Shown one piece after another: positions 46,427 to 54,618 of a stretch of DNA of 64,000 bases (position 1 is the first letter of the stretch; each line of letters begins with the position of its first letter). The notes beneath the pieces were generated by a model. That model saw only the letters and a program-made list of their open reading frames with translations. It ran no database searches and had not been told where the DNA came from. The position numbers and the translations under genes are program-made. The stretch is from the NCBI GenBank assembly GCA_903903925.1, contig CAIVAU010000066.1:1-64000 (forward strand), given 5' to 3'. Source of the DNA: an uncultured cyanobacterium. GTDB taxonomy: Bacteria > Cyanobacteriota > Cyanobacteriia > Cyanobacteriales > Nostocaceae.

Positions 46427-47587
46427 ATGTCTCGACCTCTACTTGTAATTTCTACAGTTGGCACAAGTTTACTAACTAATCAAATTGATAGAGATACTGA
46501 TCCTGATCGCTGGTCTAAGCGAATACAAGAGACTGCTAATTATACTAGTAAAGATGTTAAATCCTATGAAGATGTTTTACATATTGTTACAGAATTGAAG
46601 GAAAGAACTGAGAAAAAACTGTTTGGAGATAATAGTGAGATTGAAGAAATCAGAGAGGCTAGTGCTGAGCTAAATGGTATATATGGATTGTATAAATTGT
46701 ATGATAAGCAATTAGAACAAGGCAAATCTGATATTCACTGGCTGATTGCTACTGATACATATCAAGGTCAAGTCACAGCAAATATTGTAAAAACTTTTTT
46801 ACAAAAAAAGGGGCTTGTAGCTGATATTTATACACCAAATCAGCTTTCTACGGTTAGCACTGAAAGCTTTTCATCTGGGATTGATGAACTTTTAAAATGG
46901 CTTGATGAGATAATTCTTGGTTATCAAGCACAAGCCAGCTACCAAATATGTTTCAACCTTGTCGGTGGTTTCAAAGCATTGCAGGGGTACGCCAATACCA
47001 TTGGAATGATATATGGCGTTGAAATCGTTTATGTGTTTGAAAATAGTTTTGAAGTTATCAAAATACCGCGACTACCTATTCAAATTGATTATTCTGTAAT
47101 TCAGCCTGTTGAATTTGCTCTTATGGCTTCCAATGCCAGTGTTTGGATTAAACGTTCAGAACTTCAAAAAGTGCCTGAAAGTTTGATATTTACAGTTGGG
47201 GATGAAGCAACACTAAGCAACTGGGGAAGACTAATTTGGAATAAATGTAAATTAAAGTTTTTTAAAGGAGATTTATTAGTTTTTCCTCGATTAGTTTATG
47301 AAAAGTCTTTTGTTAACGATTATCAGCACAAGAATGTAGATGATAAAAATAAGTTTGAATTACAACAAGTTCTCGCAGAAGTTTCTGCATCAATGCTCAA
47401 ATTTAATGGAGACACCACTCGTTTTGATTCAAGATTGAATTTTAGCAGATACCAAGGTGGCAAGATAAAACACATTGATCACTTTTACATAAAAAACACT
47501 GGTTGGCGTGTAAGTTGTATCGCTAAAGATGGCAATTTACACTTACGTCACTATGGAGAGCATGATTATGTCAACAATAACCCGTGA
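46427..47587 (+). CDS. CARF-RelE fusion (Cami1-like effector)
   Basis: A 386-residue protein. The N-terminal CARF domain has VISTVGTSLLTNQ (residues about 7-19) and NLVGGFKALQGY (about 184-195). The C-terminal about 80 residues (IKHIDHFYIKNTGWRVSCIA then LHLRHYGEHDYVNN) read like a RelE toxin domain. CARF-RelE proteins of this kind (Cami1) cut mRNA at the ribosome when cyclic tetra-adenylate binds. The RelE catalytic residues need alignment. It is followed at once by the next RAMP gene (20-base overlap). Confidence 0.7.
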   Translation: MSRPLLVISTVGTSLLTNQIDRDTDPDRWSKRIQETANYTSKDVKSYEDVLHIVTELKERTEKKLFGDNSEIEEIREASAELNGIYGLYKLYDKQLEQGKSDIHWLIATDTYQGQVTANIVKTFLQKKGLVADIYTPNQLSTVSTESFSSGIDELLKWLDEIILGYQAQASYQICFNLVGGFKALQGYANTIGMIYGVEIVYVFENSFEVIKIPRLPIQIDYSVIQPVEFALMASNASVWIKRSELQKVPESLIFTVGDEATLSNWGRLIWNKCKLKFFKGDLLVFPRLVYEKSFVNDYQHKNVDDKNKFELQQVLAEVSASMLKFNGDTTRFDSRLNFSRYQGGKIKHIDHFYIKNTGWRVSCIAKDGNLHLRHYGEHDYVNNNP

Positions 47588-48518
47588 TTATCCGATGTTT
47601 GATGTATTTAAAAACCGTCTAGAAGTTACAGGAACACTCACAACAGTAACAGCATTACGCATTAGTGTAGGTCGCTCCAGTGAACCAATAGGTTCTGACT
47701 TACCTGTAATAAAAGACGCTTTTGGCAGACCTTTAATTCCAGGTTCTAGTTTTAAGGGAGCATTGCGATCGCGTCTCGAAAGCTTCCTACGCGCCATCAA
47801 CCCGGATTTTGCGGCTAATCCCGCGATAGAAGCCGAGTGGTCTATTCCATCCAGAACAATAGAAAACGAACGAAATGAAGTTATTAAAGAAGGTATAGAC
47901 AAACTGAAGGAAGATACTGAGAAAGAGTTGGAAGGCGATCCACAGAAAGCTATTAGGCAAGACAAATTGCTGACAGAAAAAATTCTGGCAAAGACAGACT
48001 TAATTTCTCTCCTCTTCGGTTCTCCTTGGCTTGCTAGTAAATTTCAAGTGCGAGATTTAACGGTACTTCCAGAATATTGGTTTGGACAATACCAAGAAAG
48101 AGATGGGGTTGCTATTGACCGAGATACGGAAACAGCAGCAGACGGTAAACTCTATGATTTTCAGGTTGTACCAGCAGGGACGCCCTTTTACTTTAAGGCT
48201 GTTGTGGAAAATGCCAAAGAGTGGGAACTAGGGTTACTGATGATTGGACTGCACCAATTTGAGACAGAACAGATTCCTCTGGGAGGCGGGCGATCGCGTG
48301 GTTTAGGTGTCGTTTGCTTAAAAATTCAAGAGATGCGCTGGGTTGATGTGGAAGATAACCCACAATTTTTACTGCAATACCTCCAGAAATTAGTGATGGG
48401 GGACGAAACCGCTTACGAAGATGCGATGGATTACAAAGATGAATGGGTACAAAAACTGAGGAAGCATCTGAATAATAAAATTTCTCAGCCAAACGTAACT
48501 GCCACGACAACAAAATAA
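47568..48518 (+). CDS. RAMP (Cas7/Csx7-like) protein
   Basis: A 316-residue RAMP: ISVGRSSEPIGSDLPVIKDA, IPGSSFKGALRSRLESF, RDGVAIDRDTETAADGKLYD and the C-terminal IPLGGGRSRGLGVVCLKI. The start is ATG 47568, inside the end of the CARF-RelE gene, or ATG 47595 (MFDVFKNRLEVTG). It has an insertion of about 60 charged residues in the middle (NEVIKEGIDKLKEDTEKELE). Confidence 0.85.
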   Translation: MSTITRDYPMFDVFKNRLEVTGTLTTVTALRISVGRSSEPIGSDLPVIKDAFGRPLIPGSSFKGALRSRLESFLRAINPDFAANPAIEAEWSIPSRTIENERNEVIKEGIDKLKEDTEKELEGDPQKAIRQDKLLTEKILAKTDLISLLFGSPWLASKFQVRDLTVLPEYWFGQYQERDGVAIDRDTETAADGKLYDFQVVPAGTPFYFKAVVENAKEWELGLLMIGLHQFETEQIPLGGGRSRGLGVVCLKIQEMRWVDVEDNPQFLLQYLQKLVMGDETAYEDAMDYKDEWVQKLRKHLNNKISQPNVTATTTK

Positions 48519-48604
48519 TCGAACAACGCCTCCCTTCAAAAATGAGCGAACGTACAGTAATTAAACCACTGCTTGTATTTGCAGGAAAGCCTTGCCAGCC
48601 TTAA

Positions 48605-48632
48605 TTGACAGAGCTTTAAATTTCAGTATAAT
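48605..48632 (+). promoter_or_regulatory. Sigma70-type promoter for the 48709-49839 genes
   Basis: TTGACA at 48605-48610 and TATAAT at 48627-48632 with a 16-base spacer, both perfect consensus. It lies between the Csx7-like RAMP and the 48709 gene, suggesting that this block is expressed independently of the CRISPR genes upstream. Confidence 0.7.
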
Positions 48633-48708
48633 TGAGGTAAGAGTTAGAAAAAAATCAACCTTTATGAATCAACCAAGGTCAAATTTCACATGAAAGAGCA
48701 AATTAATC

Positions 48709-48933
48709 ATGAGTGAGCAAAGTAAGGATAAAGTGTACCTAGTTACAGGTGTACGGATAGCGATTGATCTTGATCATGGAATTTTAATTGCAGGAATGTA
48801 TTCAGAGAGTCCATTCACGAACAATGACCAAGAGTCAACTTCACCAGTACATCCAATAAACTTTGCATTCACTCGGCAACATGCTGCCTTCTTCAGAGAC
48901 CGTCTAAATGAATTTTTAAAGGATGAAGGATGA
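48709..48933 (+). CDS. Hypothetical small protein
   Basis: A 74-residue protein (MSEQSKDKVYLVTGVRIAID at start; HPINFAFTRQHAAFFRDRLN near the end). Not recognised. It overlaps the next gene by 4 bases, so the two are coupled. It follows the consensus promoter at 48605. Confidence 0.55.
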   Translation: MSEQSKDKVYLVTGVRIAIDLDHGILIAGMYSESPFTNNDQESTSPVHPINFAFTRQHAAFFRDRLNEFLKDEG

Positions 48934-49415
48934 GTGTAAGTGGCTCAATAGACAAGCGTTCTGGATCAATGAATAAGATAAATACTACTTGGAGTGAAGT
49001 TGATATTTCTTCCTCCTTAGACTTGATGAGATGGAAAGAATTATCAAGTACTGATGCAGTGACTGAAGTGCGAGAATTGGTACACAAGTTAGCTAAAGTA
49101 GCCAATGTAAAAAGGGTAAGGGCTATAGCTACGAGATTTCCAAATCTTCATCATGTTGATTTTGAACTAGAGTTACATTTCAATACTGAGTTATCAGATG
49201 AAGTCTGGAATAATGTACAAGATTTAGTGATTGACTATGAATGGAAGTTAAGAGATGATTCTGGCGAAAAATGGTATTTTCACGCTCAAGTAGTAGATAA
49301 GCTTTCTCTACTTCAAGACACGACAAAGATAATTGCAGATTCTGACAACAGACAACGTACAGAGGCTGGCATAAGAACTTGGTTAAGCACTCCTCTCAAT
49401 TTAGTCATGCATTGA
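48930..49415 (+). CDS. Hypothetical protein
   Basis: A 161-residue protein, alpha/beta, with VRELVHKLAKVANVKRVRAI and LVIDYEWKLRDDSGEKWYFH. No signal peptide or membrane segment. Unrecognised. Translation is coupled to the 48709 gene. ATG 48969 is an alternative start. Confidence 0.55.
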   Translation: MSVSGSIDKRSGSMNKINTTWSEVDISSSLDLMRWKELSSTDAVTEVRELVHKLAKVANVKRVRAIATRFPNLHHVDFELELHFNTELSDEVWNNVQDLVIDYEWKLRDDSGEKWYFHAQVVDKLSLLQDTTKIIADSDNRQRTEAGIRTWLSTPLNLVMH

Positions 49416-49443
49416 TAACCTCAGCGCTAGCTTTTAAAGAAAA

Positions 49444-49839
49444 ATGACCTGTGACCACTACCTTGAGCAAGCTAAAAGCAATGAACAAGCAGCACGCAGT
49501 CTTGAAAAGAATCACCCAGATTGGGCTGTTACCATATGCTTTTACGCAGCGTTGCACTGGGTAGAATACTATGCTTGTGTTAGAGGGTCTGATATAGAGC
49601 AGGAATATCCAGGGCGATCGCCCCACGAGTCTCGCCGGGATTTTGTTGATGACCTGGCCAGGAAACTAGGTAATCGTAATTTACGTAATGTGTATGAAGA
49701 TTTAGAAATACAGAGTCGTAAAGCCAGATATCTACAAGGTCTAACTACTGATGCAAGGACATATTACACCAAGAATAAATCAAGAGTGACAGACTGTTTT
49801 CAAAATTTACAGAAAATCAAGCAAATATTAGATAGCTGA
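49444..49839 (+). CDS. HEPN-like domain protein
   Basis: A 131-residue helical protein with WAVTICFYAALHWVEYYACV (about residues 27-46), HESRRD and SRKARYL. This combination occurs in a HEPN-like family often found near restriction or defence genes. A canonical R-x4-6-H catalytic motif is not seen, so it may be an antitoxin-like or structural member. Third gene of the embedded block. Confidence 0.6.
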   Translation: MTCDHYLEQAKSNEQAARSLEKNHPDWAVTICFYAALHWVEYYACVRGSDIEQEYPGRSPHESRRDFVDDLARKLGNRNLRNVYEDLEIQSRKARYLQGLTTDARTYYTKNKSRVTDCFQNLQKIKQILDS

Positions 49840-50009
49840 CTTATAAAATCCTCGTAAGGCGATGGAAACGCATATCCCTCAGATACTAACTAACAGTCAA
49901 GTACTGTTGCCAGATTGACTCCGTAGGGAGACGGTTACATTAATCCGTGAGGTGCTGGATGATTAGTTTAATTAATCTCCCATCTCTCTTCCCCGTAAGG
50001 GGATTACAC
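49840..50009 (+). CRISPR. Degenerate three-repeat CRISPR remnant
   Basis: Three 30-base segments share a CGTARGG core and hairpin: 49840-49869 (ending GGCGATGGAAAC, the usual cyanobacterial repeat 3' end), 49909-49938 (CTCCGTAGGGAG hairpin) and 49980-50009 (CCCCGTAAGGGG hairpin). Gaps of 39 and 41 bases are spacer-like. The repeats agree only partly, so this is a decayed array at best. No leader is obvious. Confidence 0.45.
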
Positions 50010-50030
50010 TGATTTCTTCAGGAGGTTAAC

Positions 50031-50651
50031 ATGGCTTTCAGTAGTTACAAAACTATCGGTGAAGTCCTTAAAGCATTTCAGGTTACCTACACTGAATTAA
50101 ATTTCATGGATGAAGCTGAGTTTTCTGTCTCAGATTACTTCCGAGAAGATTTGCAAACTGTAATGCGAGAAGGAGTTGTTTATAACTCAGAATTTGCTAT
50201 TTGCGAAAACTTGATTTATCCGGTTTTAAAGGAAGTTTGGAAGCGCTACAGCAGCAAATTTACCTTATGGAGTCATCAATCTCTCAATTATGATGAAAAA
50301 TTATCAGGGTTTCCTGAATATATTTTAGCTAAACGTTCTCCATTGGGAAAAGTTGTTTTCGACAAGCCCTACTTGATTTTAGTAGAAGCTAAGCAAGATA
50401 ACTTTGAAGCAGGTTGGGCACAATGTCTGGCAGAAATGATTGCTGCACAAAGACTGAATGCAGAACTGACAATAACTATCTTTGGCATTGTCTCTAACGG
50501 CGATCGCTGGCAATTCGGTAAGCTAGAGGCAGAAGTATTTACCAAAAATAATGCTCCTTATAGTATTTATGAGCTAGATAAACTCTTTGCTGCTGTCAAT
50601 TATGTCTTTCAACAGTGTGAAGTGCAGCTTAACAATTTGTTAGCTGTTTAA
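50031..50651 (+). CDS. PD-(D/E)XK-like protein, unknown role
   Basis: A 206-residue protein: ICENLIYPVLKEVWKRY (Glu on helix 1), a GFPEYILAK strand in the place of the PD motif, then LILVEAKQDNFEAGWAQCLA with the ExK motif and Gln. This is the layout of a restriction-like nuclease core, although the PD position reads PE. It begins 21 bases after the last CRISPR-like repeat, with GGAGG before the ATG. Similar solitary proteins are frequent in cyanobacteria; it may or may not belong to the CRISPR system. Confidence 0.6.
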   Translation: MAFSSYKTIGEVLKAFQVTYTELNFMDEAEFSVSDYFREDLQTVMREGVVYNSEFAICENLIYPVLKEVWKRYSSKFTLWSHQSLNYDEKLSGFPEYILAKRSPLGKVVFDKPYLILVEAKQDNFEAGWAQCLAEMIAAQRLNAELTITIFGIVSNGDRWQFGKLEAEVFTKNNAPYSIYELDKLFAAVNYVFQQCEVQLNNLLAV

Positions 50652-50734
50652 TTTTCCTTAAAATATTTTACCTGAGAGCAATTTACAATATAATAGATAA
50701 ATTTAGTTAAAATAAAATTTTTGATAATACAACA

Positions 50735-51694
50735 ATGCATAAACGATTTGTTAACCATTGCACCATCGAATTAAGCGTAATCCCTGACGGACCAATTCTC
50801 ATTAAATCAGGTAGAGAAGGGGCTAATCCCACCAAGCCAGATATGGAATTTGTCGAAACTTATCATGCAGGAGGACGCTCAATTTATTTACCTGGAAGCA
50901 GTCTGAAAGGAGCAATTCGCGCCCATGCAGAAAGGATTGTTAGAACTGTAGGGAGAGACAGTAAGCCTAATAATTCTAATATTATCTGGGCTAATGACCC
51001 GTTGAATGACAAGTATGATTACTTGAAAGGCTTAGAGGCTACTGATATTTACAAAAAATCATCTTTTACAGACCAGATGTTTGGCAACACTTCAATTGCC
51101 AGTCGGATCAGAATAGAAGATGCTTACCCCGTTGACACGAAGCAAATTAAAGTTGAAGAACGTAATGGGGTAGCAATTGACCGAGTCTTTGGTTCCGTAG
51201 CAGTTGGTCCTTTTAACTATCAAGTCTGCACGGCTGGAGAATTCCACACCAAAATTCATCTCAAAAACTTTTCCTTGGGTCAGTTAGGTTTAATTGGTCT
51301 AGTGCTGCGTGATTTAAATGATGGTTGGTTTGGTCTTGGTTTTGCCAAGTCTCGCGGTTTGGGTACAGTAGCAGTAAAATTTAATTCGGCTACTGTGCAA
51401 TATCCTGGTTGTGAATTAGACCAACAAAATCGCAAAATTCTTCAGATAGGAACCCCAGGAGAATGGGATTGGAATCACCTGTTAGGGGTAGGAGAGTTTT
51501 TGCAAGATGAAGAAGCCAAGAAATATGGGTTTCTTAAGCCAGATAGGCAAGAAACTCCCATTCGTCCTGAAGTAATGAATTTAGGCTTTGGCGTACAGCT
51601 AAAGTGGCAAGATGATGGTGAGTCTGGCGTACCCGATTTGTTTACAAGGGCAGTTCGTTCTTGGGGTCAGCTTTTGAGAGGTGCAGCAGCATGA
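50735..51694 (+). CDS. RAMP (Cas7/Csx7-like) protein
   Basis: A 319-residue RAMP: IELSVIPDGPILIKSGREGA, LPGSSLKGAIRAHAERIVR, VEERNGVAIDRVFGSVAVGP, and FAKSRGLGTVAVKFN as the Gly-rich loop. Part of the multi-Cas7 backbone. It overlaps csx19 by four bases. Confidence 0.85.
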   Translation: MHKRFVNHCTIELSVIPDGPILIKSGREGANPTKPDMEFVETYHAGGRSIYLPGSSLKGAIRAHAERIVRTVGRDSKPNNSNIIWANDPLNDKYDYLKGLEATDIYKKSSFTDQMFGNTSIASRIRIEDAYPVDTKQIKVEERNGVAIDRVFGSVAVGPFNYQVCTAGEFHTKIHLKNFSLGQLGLIGLVLRDLNDGWFGLGFAKSRGLGTVAVKFNSATVQYPGCELDQQNRKILQIGTPGEWDWNHLLGVGEFLQDEEAKKYGFLKPDRQETPIRPEVMNLGFGVQLKWQDDGESGVPDLFTRAVRSWGQLLRGAAA

Positions 51695-52155
51695 AGGGAT
51701 ATGTGTATTCTAAGCAAATTGTCTCACAAGATGAACTGAAAATGTTGCTGAAAAAATTATCGAATCAGCACAGTTATTACTTTATGCGATCGCCTCACGC
51801 AGTCAGCGGTATTTGCATGACATTACCCGAAGAATTTTCCACTGCTGAAGGGCAAATGTTTAATGCGGATTGTGAACTACGTTGGAAAAAACAAAAGTCA
51901 GGTTATGATGTATTACTCCTCAGCCGAGTTGAAGTTGATTTAGAGGGTATGCAGTCAGTTCCTAATAATTGGGAAATCTGCGATTTCAATGCTTATTTTT
52001 ACAAAAATGAGACTAAATTTCCCAATGGTTTTACATTTAAAGGGTTAAATGATGAAAATATTGAACCAGAAAGAATTATAGGTCAGCGATATTTCAAAGA
52101 CAAAGACACCGCAACAGTTCATTTTATCGCCCTTACTGTGAAGAAAAATGACTAG
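51691..52155 (+). CDS. csx19: Csx19-like type III-D protein
   Basis: A 154-residue protein (MKGYVYSKQIVSQDELKMLL; SYYFMRSPHAVSGICM; NADCELRWKKQKSGYDVLLL), coupled by ATGA to the RAMP gene upstream. Size, the FNADCELRWK motif and context fit Csx19, a component specific to III-D whose role is only recently structural. It overlaps the next RAMP gene by 8 bases. Confidence 0.7.
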   Translation: MKGYVYSKQIVSQDELKMLLKKLSNQHSYYFMRSPHAVSGICMTLPEEFSTAEGQMFNADCELRWKKQKSGYDVLLLSRVEVDLEGMQSVPNNWEICDFNAYFYKNETKFPNGFTFKGLNDENIEPERIIGQRYFKDKDTATVHFIALTVKKND

Positions 52156-53221
52156 CACTCCACCTCGAAGACCCCAAAAACCTACACCACCAAGTCTACC
52201 CAGTTCTCGTGACTATTCAGATGGTATTTCACCTAAACCTTATAATTTAATTTCCTTTCCTAAGGAAAAACCAAGGTTACAGCATCCGGTTGGACATGAT
52301 AAATATCATCTGCATCTCCTGCATGGCACTTTGTTTCTCACCCTCAAAGTTAAGACTTCTCTACACGTTTCCACAGGTATAGTTGTCATGGGTAGCGACA
52401 TCGACAGTCGTGTACCTCTGATCAAAACAATGGTACAGGCAGTTGACAACAAACTTTCAATTCAAGGCAGTTCTCTCAAAGGTTGTATTAGGTCTGTTTA
52501 TGAGGCAATTACTAACAGTACGTTAGGCGTTATCACATCAAGATATAGAGCAGATATACCACCAGAACGCTTGCCTTGCAAAAACAAAAAAGAACTGTGT
52601 CCAGCGAGTCTTGTATTTGGTGCTTTAGATTGGCAAGGATTGATTGATTTCAATGATGCTCAGTGTGAGAATTCTGGCTTTAGTACGGGATTTATGCCGT
52701 CTCTATATCGCCCCCGTCCTGACCAGCGCCGAGCATATTTTGATAAAAAAGGTAAAGTTGCAGGACGCAAGTTTTATTATCACACAATTAGCGCAATTGA
52801 TAAAGGTCAAAATCAAGGAATTGCAGTTCAACAAGCAGCAAAAGAGTATACATTTACAACTGAGTTACACTTTAGAAATTTGAAGCCAGAAGAACTTGGT
52901 ACTTTGTTGATTGTGCTAGGACAAGATCCAAAATATCCTATTGCTTTGAAGGTGGGTGGGGGTAAACCGATAGGAATGGGAACAATGACGGTGGAGGTAA
53001 CAGCGGCTCAAGTGTTGCAAAACGTTCAGGACTGGCGCGATCGCTACTCTGCTTACACCCCCTCACAAAGCGATCGCCTAACTGGTGATGCATTGCAACA
53101 ATTCATCTATAGACAAATTCAAGCTGCTCATTCTCGGCTGATCCAAACACCGCAATTACAGGAACTAGGTGAGGTACTGCGTTACCCAACTGACCGCGAA
53201 CCCCCAGAAGGAATGTACTGA
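52148..53221 (+). CDS. RAMP (Cas7-like) protein with Pro-rich N-terminus
   Basis: A 357-residue RAMP: a Pro/Ser-rich first 30 residues, then LFLTLKVKTSLHVSTGIVVM, IQGSSLKGCIRSVYEAITN, a Cys-containing insertion (RLPCKNKKELCPASLVFG, a possible zinc loop) and the Gly-rich ALKVGGGKPIGMGTMTVEV. The C-terminal 60 residues extend past the RAMP fold. It shares one base (TGATG) with the next gene. Confidence 0.8.
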   Translation: MTSTPPRRPQKPTPPSLPSSRDYSDGISPKPYNLISFPKEKPRLQHPVGHDKYHLHLLHGTLFLTLKVKTSLHVSTGIVVMGSDIDSRVPLIKTMVQAVDNKLSIQGSSLKGCIRSVYEAITNSTLGVITSRYRADIPPERLPCKNKKELCPASLVFGALDWQGLIDFNDAQCENSGFSTGFMPSLYRPRPDQRRAYFDKKGKVAGRKFYYHTISAIDKGQNQGIAVQQAAKEYTFTTELHFRNLKPEELGTLLIVLGQDPKYPIALKVGGGKPIGMGTMTVEVTAAQVLQNVQDWRDRYSAYTPSQSDRLTGDALQQFIYRQIQAAHSRLIQTPQLQELGEVLRYPTDREPPEGMY

Positions 53222-53877
53222 TGCTGACTAGTGAATCTCTTACAGAAGCTCAATGGCAAATTACCCATGCGATCGCACTGACTTTAGTTAAAGATAATAC
53301 AGATGTGAATGAATTGGGGAAGGCGATCGCTTATCTCCGCGCCTCTGTGAATCAACCTAATGCAGGTGAAAAATTCTTCAAATACCTGAAAACCTTGGTT
53401 AATAACGGTAGACAGATAGGACATAGTGGTAGAACCACTGATTACTACCGCAGTATTGAACGAGCTTGCAATCAATACCTACATGAGCAAAATGCCCATA
53501 CCATATTGCAAATATTAGGCTGGGCAGCGCGTCTAATGCGCTACTACAAAGACGCCAGTCCCATTGAGGATTATACCTTACCCTCTACCCCTCTACCAAC
53601 AAAACGAGGAGAGCCTCAGGCAGAACGGGCTTCCGAACGTCAAGGGGAAATTGCGGTAGCCGTTGGCACTCATGACTTTACCATTGGTCAAATCTTGGAA
53701 GCTACGGTAACTGCAATTAAAGGGAATAAGGTGACATACGAAATTTTGGGAACGATTAAACTAACTGAGAAAGAACCCAAAAAGGCACAATTTCTTTCTG
53801 AAGGGCAAACAGTCAAGGTCGAGATTTTAGACCTAAGGGAGGACGGGAGTATAAAAAAGATAAACCGTTGGCTATAG
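53221..53877 (+). CDS. CRISPR-linked protein: helical domain plus OB/S1-like domain
   Basis: A 218-residue protein. The first about 120 residues are helical (QWQITHAIALTLVKDNTDVN; FFKYLKTLVNNGRQIGHSGR; TILQILGWAARLMRYYKD), vaguely Csm2/Cas11-like. The last about 70 look like an S1/OB fold (FTIGQILEATVTAIKGNKVT; LSEGQTVKVEILDL). It is coupled to the upstream RAMP gene. An uncharacterised all1473-type component is mentioned for III-D; I cannot tell whether this is it. Confidence 0.55.
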   Translation: MLTSESLTEAQWQITHAIALTLVKDNTDVNELGKAIAYLRASVNQPNAGEKFFKYLKTLVNNGRQIGHSGRTTDYYRSIERACNQYLHEQNAHTILQILGWAARLMRYYKDASPIEDYTLPSTPLPTKRGEPQAERASERQGEIAVAVGTHDFTIGQILEATVTAIKGNKVTYEILGTIKLTEKEPKKAQFLSEGQTVKVEILDLREDGSIKKINRWL

Positions 53878-54016
53878 GATCTAACAACTGAGCTGTCGAT
53901 CCTTCATTATCATAGATATAACCTAGTAATTTAGCGATTTCTTTCAGCTTATCTCCCGTTCCTGGTGCAACCCGTGCATGAAGATTAGTGCGATCAAGTT
54001 TCTTTCTGCCAGCCAT
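53813..54016 (-). CDS. Small conserved cyanobacterial protein, probably with altered C-terminus
   Basis: A 67-residue protein, MAGRKKLDRTNLHARVAPGT then DKLKEIAKLLGYIYDNEGST and AQLLDPIANG. I recall similar short cyanobacterial proteins ending soon after AIANG with a hydrophobic residue or two. Here the last about 16 residues run into the 3' end of the CRISPR-linked gene and look non-native. RHH- or DNA-binding-like N-terminus. Convergent to 53221. Confidence 0.5.
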   Translation of the reverse strand: MAGRKKLDRTNLHARVAPGTGDKLKEIAKLLGYIYDNEGSTAQLLDPIANGLSFLYSRPPLGLKSRP

Positions 54017-54186
54017 AAATGTTAACCATAATCACGTAAAAGTGGTTTACATATAATCTAGCAAAAGTATTGCATCTCAAGGGTAGCGAAGCGCGAGTAA
54101 AGTGAACATAAATCAAATTCTTCTCTAAATTGAAGGAATTGTGTTAATTGTTTGTAGTGTTGCACAAGGAAGATGGCGTTTCGCGT

Positions 54187-54618
54187 TCATTGCCTAAGTT
54201 TGTCAACTGGTGTTGGTCCACTGATGATATAGGCACGCCTGCCCTTAATAGAATAGCGAATCATTACAGCCGTGTGTCTATCAATTCGATAACTGATAGA
54301 GACTTGGCTAGAGTCTGCAGACCATTTTGCGTAAAAGGCACTGGCACCAGTATCAAGTGTATCCTTAACTTCTTCGAGTGGCCCAATTTTTTTAAGAGTC
54401 CTCGCATCCATCAAATAAAGATGAAAATTGTCGTAGCCAAACTCGCCCTCACCATGGGAGGCGATTGAGTAACGTCCATTTGGTGAACGACCGTGAACAA
54501 TAACGACGTATTCATCTGGTTTGTAATTGTAGTTCGAGGTTGCCCTACTTGGTGAGGAAAAAAATGTGTTGCACAAAACAGCAACTGTGACTAACGGAAT
54601 TAGAATTCGTGGTTTCAT
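54187..54618 (-). CDS. Secreted hypothetical protein
   Basis: A 143-residue protein with a signal peptide (LIPLVTVAVLCNTFFSSPSR, likely cleavage after RAT). The mature part has EYVVIVHGRSPNGRYSIASH and AFYAKWSADSSQVSISYRID, resembling one blade-like beta unit of a propeller. Unrecognised. Confidence 0.5.
   Translation of the reverse strand: MKPRILIPLVTVAVLCNTFFSSPSRATSNYNYKPDEYVVIVHGRSPNGRYSIASHGEGEFGYDNFHLYLMDARTLKKIGPLEEVKDTLDTGASAFYAKWSADSSQVSISYRIDRHTAVMIRYSIKGRRAYIISGPTPVDKLRQ

Noticed and set aside
48542-48604. 21-codon frame after the Csx7-like RAMP gene
   Set aside because: No supporting ribosome site; it lies directly before a strong promoter and may be chance.
53284-53475. Minus-strand frame inside the CRISPR-linked gene
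   Set aside because: Lies fully antisense to a coupled coding gene; shadow.
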